A DNA stretch of 64,000 nt, from positions 682,001 to 746,000 of the forward strand of contig JADJRD010000014.1 of assembly GCA_016712405.1 (NCBI GenBank). Reading direction: 5' to 3'. Origin of the DNA: Cellvibrio sp. Lineage in GTDB: Bacteria; Pseudomonadota; Gammaproteobacteria; Pseudomonadales; Cellvibrionaceae. This document shows positions 57,996-64,000 of the stretch, one piece after another. The position numbers and the translations under genes were made by a program. Below the pieces are notes generated by a model. It searched no databases and was not told where the DNA came from. It worked only from the letters and a program-made list of their open reading frames with translations. Within the stretch, counting starts at the first letter, position 1. The number at the start of each line of letters is the position of its first letter.

Positions 57996-58010
57996 ATTGC
58001 AAAACGCAAT
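57996..58010. promoter_or_regulatory. Candidate LysR-type operator
   Basis: ATTGC-AAAAC-GCAAT is a perfect 5-bp inverted repeat of the T-N11-A type, in the 122-nt gap between the divergent lysR and DUF1330 genes, 26 nt before the DUF1330 ATG. Confidence 0.5.
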
Positions 58011-58035
58011 ATATTCCATCTTTAGAGAGGCTTTT

Positions 58036-58713
58036 ATGAATCAAAATCAATCCATTTATTTAGTCATGATGATAAAACTGAAAGAAGGTGCTGAATCAGC
58101 ATTCGGTCAGTTTGTTATCAAAAACGCCCCTTTGCTGAAAAAGCATAACATACATCTGTTGAAAAGCTTTTCTATCCAATTGAAAGGCCAATTGGTTGCA
58201 CAAAACAATTTGCCTCAGCCTGATGTGGTGTCGATTTTTGAGTTCGCTACTATGGAGTCGTTTATGGCTTACATGTCTGATCCCGACTATCTGGAAGTCG
58301 CTGCGCTGAGAGCTGAAGCGACTAGCAGTGTTATAGGTTACTTCAGTTACCCGCTGGGGTTGCCTGAACAATCTGCGTCCGCTGTGGATCCCCAGGCGCG
58401 TCTTTATGTTGTTGGTCTGGCAAATTTTCACCAACAAAACGAATCAGGTATCGACGAATTTAATCGTCAAGCGATATCCAGGGGATTGTTTAGTCAGCAT
58501 GGAATGCATCTTGAAATGCAGCTAAAACCGTTTAAGTCAGTAGTGGTTGTAGGCGATGCGGTGGTTAAAACCCCGGACAGAATACAAGTGTTTTATATAG
58601 GGGGTATGGATGCGATGAAGGGATATGTATCGGATCCCCTTTATAAGGAGCTATCTCCTCTTAGGGATAACACACTTACCCAATACGACTTTTTCGCAGG
58701 CCAACTGAAATAA
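58036..58713 (+). CDS. Duplicated DUF1330 protein
   Basis: 225 residues made of two similar halves. Each half has the DUF1330 pattern: a hydrophobic start (IYLVMMIKLK / LYVVGLANFH), a middle strand (VVSIFEFATMESFMAYMSDP / RIQVFYIGGMDAMKGYVSDP) and a following YLEVAALR / YKELSPLR. ATG 58036 follows AGAGAGG; an upstream start would add 13 residues. Most DUF1330 proteins are ~95 residues with one copy, so this is a tandem fusion. Probable target of the divergent LysR regulator. Confidence 0.72.
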   Translation: MNQNQSIYLVMMIKLKEGAESAFGQFVIKNAPLLKKHNIHLLKSFSIQLKGQLVAQNNLPQPDVVSIFEFATMESFMAYMSDPDYLEVAALRAEATSSVIGYFSYPLGLPEQSASAVDPQARLYVVGLANFHQQNESGIDEFNRQAISRGLFSQHGMHLEMQLKPFKSVVVVGDAVVKTPDRIQVFYIGGMDAMKGYVSDPLYKELSPLRDNTLTQYDFFAGQLK

Positions 58714-58726
58714 CTCCCTTCCTTTG

Positions 58727-58748
58727 TCCCCCTAGCTATCTGGGGGGA
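58727..58748. terminator. G/C hairpin after the DUF1330 gene
   Basis: TCCCCC / GGGGGA stem with a 9-nt loop, 14 nt past the stop codon. It lacks a T-run, so termination here is uncertain. Confidence 0.35.
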
Positions 58749-58852
58749 TGTTCTCGGCTTTAGCCTTTTAGGATACAATCGCGACCCCCTGAGTCCGCAG
58801 GTTTCAATCTGCTGGATTTCGGCGAGTAGATTTTTTGTTTCTGGAGGTAAAA

Positions 58853-59125
58853 GTGCCTATTTACGAATACCAATGTGAATCCTGTGGTCATAATCTTGAG
58901 GCTTTGCAAAAGTTGAGTGACTCTCCATTAACTGAGTGTCCGGCATGTCATAAATCCACTTTGAAAAAACAAATTTCCGCAGCAGGATTTCGTCTGTCGG
59001 GTGGTGGTTGGTACGAAACCGATTTTAAATCAGGCAAGAAAAAGAATTTAGCCGGTGATTCCGCTAGCTCCAGCTCAACCAGTTCGAGCGCAGCCCCAAG
59101 TTCATCTAGCAGTACAACAAATTAA
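58853..59125 (+). CDS. FmdB-family zinc ribbon protein
   Basis: 90 residues starting with GTG 58853 behind GGAGG (5 nt spacing), N-terminus MPIYEYQCESCG. Two Cys pairs (CESCG, CPACHK) make the ribbon. GGGWYETDFK follows, then a Ser-rich tail. This small protein sits before aspS in many gammaproteobacteria; its function is unknown. Confidence 0.88.
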   Translation: MPIYEYQCESCGHNLEALQKLSDSPLTECPACHKSTLKKQISAAGFRLSGGGWYETDFKSGKKKNLAGDSASSSSTSSSAAPSSSSSTTN

Positions 59126-59149
59126 TTTTATTTTTGACAGGAAAACACT

Positions 59150-60958
59150 ATGCGCAGCCAATACTGTGGCGCTTTAAATGCCTCGCACATTAACCAAGAA
59201 GTGACCCTTTGTGGATGGGCCGATCGCCGCCGTGATCATGGTGGGGTAATTTTTATCGACCTGCGTGATCGTGATGGCGTAGTGCAAGTGGTGTTTGATC
59301 CGGATGCAAAAGAAAATTTTGCATTGGCAGATAAAGTTCGCGGTGAGTTTGTATTGCAAATTACCGGTAAAGTTCGTGCGCGCGCAGCAGCGACGGTAAA
59401 CCCCAATATGCCAACGGGCGAAATTGAAGTTTATGGAACTGCACTGACGATTCTTAATCAAGCTGAACCTGTTCCATTTCCTTTGGATGCTTATTCAAAC
59501 GTAGGTGAAGAAACTCGTTTGAAGTATCGTTTTCTGGATTTGCGTCGCGAACAAATGCAAAAGAATTTGCGCTTCCGCGGAAAAGTTACTATGGCGATTC
59601 GCAATTATTTGGATCGCCATAATTTTCTCGATGTCGAAACACCCATTCTGACTCGTGCAACACCAGAAGGCGCACGCGATTATTTGGTTCCATCTCGTAC
59701 TCACGACGGAAAATTTTTCGCACTGCCACAGTCACCGCAATTATTTAAACAATTGTTGATGGTGGCTGGTTACGATCGTTATTACCAAATTGCCAAATGT
59801 TTCCGCGATGAAGATTTGCGTGCGGATCGTCAACCGGAATTTACTCAAATTGATATCGAAACTTCTTTCATGACGCAAGATGAAATCATGTCAGTAACTG
59901 AAGGTATGTTCCGCGAATTGTTTAAAAATTTGATGAACATTGAATTTGAAAAAATTAACCACATGCCTTTCTCGGAAGCCATTGCCAAATACGGTTCGGA
60001 TAAACCCGACATGCGTATCCCTCTGCAATTGGTGGATATTAAAGATTTGGTTACACAGGTTGATTTTAAAGTTTTCTCTGGCCCGGCCAATGATCCAAAA
60101 TCACGCGTTACCGCATTAAAAGTGCCCGGCGGCAATGACAAACTCACACGTAAACAAATTGATGACTACACCAAATTTGTTGGCATCTACGGTGCAAAAG
60201 GTTTGGCTTATATCAAAGTGAATGATAAATCCGATTTGGAAGAAGGTTTGCAATCACCGATTGTCAAAAATATTCCAGTACCCGTGCGTCAAGCGATTCT
60301 CGATCGCGTAGGTGCAGAAAATGGCGATTTAATTTTCTTCGGCGCGGACAAACACAAAGTCGTGACTGAAGCTTTGGGTGCATTGCGTTGCAAATTAGGT
60401 GCAGATTTGAATCTTTATACCTGTGAATGGGCACCGCTGTGGGTTGTTGATTTCCCAATGTTTGAAGAAGATGACAAAGGTGGATGGACTTCAATTCATC
60501 ATCCCTTCACATCTCCAAGCTGTTCACCTGAAGAATTAATTGCAAGCCCTGGTGATGCACTGTCACGCGCTTATGATTTGGTGTTGAACGGTATTGAATT
60601 GGGCGGTGGTTCTGTTCGTATCCACTCAACAGAAATGCAACAAGCTGTGTTCAAAATTTTAGGCATCAGCCCTGAAGAACAACGCGAAAAATTTGGTTTC
60701 TTGTTAGACGCATTAAGCTACGGCGCGCCACCACACGGTGGTCTCGCATTTGGTTTGGATCGCTTGGTAATGTTGATGGTCGGTGCAAGTTCAATCCGCG
60801 ATGTTATCGCCTTCCCGAAAACTCAAAGCGCTGCTTGTGTAATGACAGATGCTCCAGGTACTGTCGATGAGTTGCAATTACGCGAATTGCATATTCGTTT
60901 ACGCAATACCAAAAAAGAAAAAACAGAAGGCGAAGAAACGCCTGAGTATGGGATGTAA
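59150..60958 (+). CDS. aspS: AspS, aspartyl-tRNA synthetase
   Basis: Class II synthetase charging tRNA-Asp (possibly also tRNA-Asn). N-terminal OB domain (CGWADRRRDHGGVIFIDLRD), motif 2 FRDEDLRADRQPEFTQID, the bacterial insertion domain, and motif 3 GLAFGLDRLVMLMVG. 602 residues, unbroken. It starts 24 nt after fmdB. Confidence 0.96.
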   Translation: MRSQYCGALNASHINQEVTLCGWADRRRDHGGVIFIDLRDRDGVVQVVFDPDAKENFALADKVRGEFVLQITGKVRARAAATVNPNMPTGEIEVYGTALTILNQAEPVPFPLDAYSNVGEETRLKYRFLDLRREQMQKNLRFRGKVTMAIRNYLDRHNFLDVETPILTRATPEGARDYLVPSRTHDGKFFALPQSPQLFKQLLMVAGYDRYYQIAKCFRDEDLRADRQPEFTQIDIETSFMTQDEIMSVTEGMFRELFKNLMNIEFEKINHMPFSEAIAKYGSDKPDMRIPLQLVDIKDLVTQVDFKVFSGPANDPKSRVTALKVPGGNDKLTRKQIDDYTKFVGIYGAKGLAYIKVNDKSDLEEGLQSPIVKNIPVPVRQAILDRVGAENGDLIFFGADKHKVVTEALGALRCKLGADLNLYTCEWAPLWVVDFPMFEEDDKGGWTSIHHPFTSPSCSPEELIASPGDALSRAYDLVLNGIELGGGSVRIHSTEMQQAVFKILGISPEEQREKFGFLLDALSYGAPPHGGLAFGLDRLVMLMVGASSIRDVIAFPKTQSAACVMTDAPGTVDELQLRELHIRLRNTKKEKTEGEETPEYGM

Positions 60959-60967
60959 TTAAAAATA

Positions 60968-61094
60968 CCTTCTCCCATCAAGGGAGAGGGAGCAGTTAGT
61001 GCCAATAACAATTTTCTTTGTTGTGTCTAAATCGTAAATTGATTCCAAATTTTCTGGCACTTTCTGTCCCCTCTCCTCTTGTGGGGAGAGGGGG
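60968..61094. repeat. Dispersed palindromic repeat between aspS and yebC
   Basis: Hairpin CTTCTCCCATCAAGGGAGAG at the left, CCCCTCTCCTCTTGTGGGGA at the right, with GTGCC...GGCAC inside. Related to the block at 41151. It fills most of the 160-nt gap. Confidence 0.7.
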
Positions 61095-61118
61095 AATTTC
61101 ATTTTTCTGGAGTCAACA

Positions 61119-61862
61119 ATGGCTGGCCATTCCAAATGGGCGAATATGAAACATCGCAAGGCGCGTCAGGATGCCAAGCGAACGAAAATATTTACCAAAA
61201 TTATTCGTGAATTAACGGTGGCTGCAAAAGGTGGCCCCAACCCTGCGGACAATCCTCGTTTGCGTGCAGCAGTTGAAAAAGCTTACTTAAATAATTTGAA
61301 AAAAGATGTAGTTGAACGTGCAATTGCGCGTGGTGCTGGTACGGGTGATACAGAAGCTTATGAAGAGCTGACCTACGAAGGTTATGGCATCAACGGCGTT
61401 GCATTTATTGTGGAATGCATGACTGACAATCGTAATCGCACTGTGGGCGATATTCGTCATGCATTTGATAAGCGCGGCGGTAATTTGGGCACTAACGGTT
61501 CAGTGTCTTATTTATTTGCACGCAAAGGCCAAATCAGTTTTGAGCCGGGCGTCGATCAAGATGCATTAATGGAAGCAGCTTTGGAAGCCGGCGCTGATGA
61601 TGTGGTGATTAATGATGATGGATCAGTAGATGTCATGACCCTGTTTGAAGATTTTTTTGCAGTGAAAGATGCTTTGGTTCAGGCAGGATTTAACGCGGCA
61701 GCCGCTGAAACTTTATTGATCCCATCTCTCATGGTTCCATTGGATAAAGAAGCTGCTGAAAAAAATCTGGCATTGATCGATGCATTGGAAGATTTGGATG
61801 ATGTGCAAAATGTTTTCACCAATGCGGAGATTTCGGATGAGATTATGGAGCAGATAGCCTAA
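61119..61862 (+). CDS. yebC: YebC/PmpR (TACO1) family protein
   Basis: Cytoplasmic protein of the YebC family, reported either as a transcription regulator (PmpR) or as a ribosome factor relieving stalls at proline runs. MAGHSKWANMKHRKARQDAK, GGPNPADNPRLRAAVEKA and GTNGSVSYLF are signatures. 247 residues. It precedes ruvC as in Pseudomonas. Confidence 0.94.
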   Translation: MAGHSKWANMKHRKARQDAKRTKIFTKIIRELTVAAKGGPNPADNPRLRAAVEKAYLNNLKKDVVERAIARGAGTGDTEAYEELTYEGYGINGVAFIVECMTDNRNRTVGDIRHAFDKRGGNLGTNGSVSYLFARKGQISFEPGVDQDALMEAALEAGADDVVINDDGSVDVMTLFEDFFAVKDALVQAGFNAAAAETLLIPSLMVPLDKEAAEKNLALIDALEDLDDVQNVFTNAEISDEIMEQIA

Positions 61863-61970
61863 TTTTCTGCTTCTGTCGTATCAAAAAGATCTTATGTCGT
61901 ATTGGTGTCGTATACAAAATCCTGTAATTTTTCAATTCTGATGACCTCCCAATAACTGAGGTCGTGACTT

Positions 61971-62594
61971 ATGGATATGCAAATAAATAAAGAATTGCTT
62001 CGTCAAGAACGTGAACAACGCGGCTGGACTCAAAGTCATCTGGCTGAGGTGGCTGATTTAAGTTTGCGAACTGTGCAGCGTATTGAAGCCAGTGGTATTG
62101 CTTCCCAAGAATCTGCAATGGCTTTGGCCAGTGCCTTGGAAAGGGATCTTGCCAGTTTTTTGATTCAGAAAAATATAGATGATCATTTGCTAGAAAAAAT
62201 TCAACCTCATTCTCCTCGATATCCTTTTGCAAAACTGGGTATCTTGGTTGCTGGAATCATAGCTTTAGGTTGGTGGTCAATTGCATCTGCAAACCCGGTG
62301 AAGATTAATCTTTCTGTGCAAGCAGAGTCGGGTAGCTCGGGTGATATGCAACTGTCGAATGAAATTGGCAAGCAAACTGAAATTTTATTTGATAAACAAT
62401 TCCGGGTTCTGGTTACGACTAGCAGGGAGGAAAAATACTTGCTGCTGTCAGCGGAAATTTATGATTTTGTTGAGGGTCAATACCAGTTAATTTCCTCGCC
62501 AAAAATCCTTGTTGAAGATCAAAAAACAGCAAGCATTCATTTGGATACTCAAGCGAGTGGCCGACTTGAGTTGGGATTTACACCTGACTATTGA
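61971..62594 (+). CDS. Membrane-anchored XRE-type transcriptional regulator
   Basis: 207 residues. An HTH (about residues 8-62: RQEREQRGWTQSHLAEVADL with SLRTVQRIEASG) is followed by one membrane segment (KLGILVAGIIALGWWSIASA, about 84-103) and a ~100-residue C-terminal domain with beta character, which would lie outside the cytoplasm. Such one-component sensors bind DNA and sense an envelope signal. The gene sits between yebC and ruvC, where pseudomonads have none. Confidence 0.7.
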   Translation: MDMQINKELLRQEREQRGWTQSHLAEVADLSLRTVQRIEASGIASQESAMALASALERDLASFLIQKNIDDHLLEKIQPHSPRYPFAKLGILVAGIIALGWWSIASANPVKINLSVQAESGSSGDMQLSNEIGKQTEILFDKQFRVLVTTSREEKYLLLSAEIYDFVEGQYQLISSPKILVEDQKTASIHLDTQASGRLELGFTPDY

Positions 62595-62707
62595 TCTACC
62601 CGTATTCGTAAGGTGTGATGGGTAATGATTGATCTTTAATCTGCCCCTTGCACCAACAATCTTCACGTGCAACACTGCCGCCTAAATCACTGTATATAGA
62701 TACAACC

Positions 62708-63226
62708 ATGGCGCTTATCCTCGGTATAGATCCCGGCTCACGCAAAACCGGATTCGGTATTATCAACTGCATTGGCAGTCAATCCGAATATGTCACTAGT
62801 GGTGTGATTCGCATGTCTGACGCTGACGAATTACCTGCGCGCCTCAAAGTTATTTTCGATTCCCTTACCCAAATTATTGAACAATATTGTCCGCAAGAGA
62901 TGGCAATCGAGCAGGTTTTTATGGCAAAAAATGCCGCTTCTGCTTTAAAGCTCGGGCAAGCAAGAGGTGCAGCAATTGTCGCGGCGACGGCGCACAATAT
63001 TCCTGTATCCGAATACGAAGCACGAAAAGTAAAACAATCAGTTGTGGGTAATGGTGCCGCTGATAAATTACAGGTTCAGCATATGGTAAAAGTTTTATTA
63101 AAATTGCCAGCCTCTCCACAAGAAGATGCCGCTGATGCTTTAGCCGTTGCACTTTGCCATGCCAATTCGCAACAACATATGATTCGTATGGCGGGTAGCA
63201 GCTTTCGCCGTGGACGAATGATTTAG
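62708..63226 (+). CDS. ruvC: RuvC, Holliday junction resolvase
   Basis: Cuts Holliday junctions symmetrically within RuvABC. Acidic residues are in GIDPGSRKTGFGI, MAIEQVFMAKN and QEDAADALAVALCH. ATG 62708 (MALILGIDPG) is the family start; an in-frame ATG at 62648 adds 20 unrelated residues. 172 residues. Confidence 0.95.
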   Translation: MALILGIDPGSRKTGFGIINCIGSQSEYVTSGVIRMSDADELPARLKVIFDSLTQIIEQYCPQEMAIEQVFMAKNAASALKLGQARGAAIVAATAHNIPVSEYEARKVKQSVVGNGAADKLQVQHMVKVLLKLPASPQEDAADALAVALCHANSQQHMIRMAGSSFRRGRMI

Positions 63227-63239
63227 TGAGAATAAAATT

Positions 63240-63851
63240 ATGATCGGACGTTTGCGTGGAATTTTACTGGAAAAACAAGCCCCTTATTTATTGCTGGATG
63301 TCAGTGGTGTGGCTTATGAAGTGCAAGCACCTATGACAACTTTTTATCGTTTGCCTGCTTTAGGGCAGGAAGTAATTTTATATACGCATTTATCCATCAC
63401 GGAAAATTTGCATCAACTGTTTGGATTTTTTGAACAACGCGATCGCTCTTTGTTTCGCACCTTAATTAAAGTGAATGGCGTTGGCCCCAAATTGGCAATT
63501 GCGATTTTATCAGGAATGGAAGCTGACGATATTGCACGTTGTGTACGTGACAACAATATTAAAGCCTTAACCAAAGTTCCCGGTATTGGACAAAAGACTG
63601 CTGAGCGTTTGGTTATTGAGTTACGTGATCGATTAAAAAATTGGGATGCTCCTCAAGGTGATGCCCATGCACACAATCAAATTCAACTGGCAGCCAGTAA
63701 TGATGTTTACGCTGAAGCAGAAAGTGCATTAATTTCTTTGGGATACAAACCCAATGAAGCTGCAAAAATGATTGCAACTGCTGCGAAACAAAAACCCGAA
63801 GCAAAAAGCGAAGAACTTATTCGATTGGCTTTAAAGGCGCAGGCAAGTTAA
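63240..63851 (+). CDS. ruvA: RuvA, Holliday junction DNA-binding subunit
   Basis: Tetramer that binds the junction and loads RuvB. MIGRLRGILLEKQAPYLLLD (OB domain) and helix-hairpin-helix motifs VNGVGPKLAIAIL and VPGIGQKTAERLVIEL are seen, with the C-terminal RuvB-binding domain (YAEAESALISLGYKPNEA). 203 residues, 13 nt after ruvC. Confidence 0.95.
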   Translation: MIGRLRGILLEKQAPYLLLDVSGVAYEVQAPMTTFYRLPALGQEVILYTHLSITENLHQLFGFFEQRDRSLFRTLIKVNGVGPKLAIAILSGMEADDIARCVRDNNIKALTKVPGIGQKTAERLVIELRDRLKNWDAPQGDAHAHNQIQLAASNDVYAEAESALISLGYKPNEAAKMIATAAKQKPEAKSEELIRLALKAQAS

Positions 63852-63898
63852 TTATGGCGAATTGGTTATTTTTTTAATTTAATGCGATGGAATTCCTA

Positions 63899-64000
63899 TG
63901 ATAGAAACAGATCGCTTGATTGCCCCAACTGCAAAAGAACGTGAAGATTATCTGGATCGCACAGTTCGCCCGAAAATGTTGGCAGATTATGTTGGGCAAC
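63899..64000 (+). CDS. ruvB: RuvB, branch-migration ATPase (5' part)
   Basis: First 34 codons only; cut by the window end. MIETDRLIAPTAKEREDYLD continues with TVRPKMLADYVGQ, the start of RuvB. It follows ruvA after 47 nt. Confidence 0.9.

Noticed and set aside
1..64000. tRNA, rRNA, insertion sequence, prophage or defence genes
   Set aside because: No transposase, integrase, restriction, toxin-antitoxin or phage signature was found among the readable frames, and no tRNA cloverleaf was recognised by eye.

Overview
The window is a stretch of gammaproteobacterial chromosome with Pseudomonas/Cellvibrio-type gene order. The neighbourhoods lpxC-M23 peptidase-secA-argJ-Nudix, pilA/pilBCD-coaE-yacG, rpoN-hpf-ptsN-rapZ-npr and aspS-yebC-ruvCAB all follow the pseudomonad layout. 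The poly-serine tracts in an exported lipoprotein and the AT-leaning codon use favour the Cellvibrio branch. The genus is an inference; no rRNA, tRNA, plasmid or phage gene was seen.

Layout. 1-12.8 kb (+) is the 3' half of the division and cell wall (dcw) cluster: murF (partial), mraY, murD, ftsW, murG, murC, ddlB, ftsQ, ftsA, ftsZ, lpxC. 13.1-19.2 kb (+) holds an M23 peptidase, secA, argJ and a Nudix/thiamine-phosphate-synthase-like fusion. 19.2-23.9 kb (-) is yacG, coaE and pilD-pilC-pilB, with pilA divergent at 24.2 kb behind a sigma-54-type promoter, followed by a serine hydrolase and a TfpZ-like pilin accessory gene. 26.8-31.3 kb (-) is the nitrogen-PTS/RpoN block (rpoN, hpf, ptsN, rapZ, npr, darP). 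31.4-34.7 kb has envelope genes and mscS. 34.9-41.8 kb (-) is a complete rnfABCDGE operon with an extra exported protein between rnfC and rnfD. 42-50.6 kb has an AI-2E-type permease, metG, several small exported proteins that form paralogous pairs, greB and an S9 peptidase. 50.7-58.7 kb holds tilS, a decayed membrane gene, a seven-repeat FG-GAP lipoprotein, a GntP permease, and a LysR gene divergent from a duplicated DUF1330 gene. 58.8-64 kb (+) is fmdB, aspS, yebC, a membrane-anchored HTH regulator, ruvC, ruvA and the start of ruvB.

The most striking property is the number of single-base frameshifts. mraY, ftsZ, lpxC, secA, pilC, rpoN, greB, the S9 peptidase, a LysR gene, the FG-GAP gene and one hypothetical gene are each split by a shift that one base would repair, mostly in homopolymer runs. 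Several are essential genes, so this looks like uncorrected long-read assembly error. I annotate these as intact genes and give the repair site. A gene at 52.1 kb differs: it has lost its middle and looks like a true remnant.

The second theme is dispersed GC-rich palindromic repeats between core genes (mraY/murD, ftsA/ftsZ, mscS/rnfE, rnfC/37.3-kb gene, rnfA/rnfB, before metG, aspS/yebC). I found no clear new defence or mobile system. The best candidates for undescribed biology are a family of four-cysteine exported proteins, one of them inside the rnf operon, a tandem pair of small exported KKC-x4-C proteins, the seven-repeat lipoprotein with serine-filled loops, and an unusual acidic tail on the major pilin.
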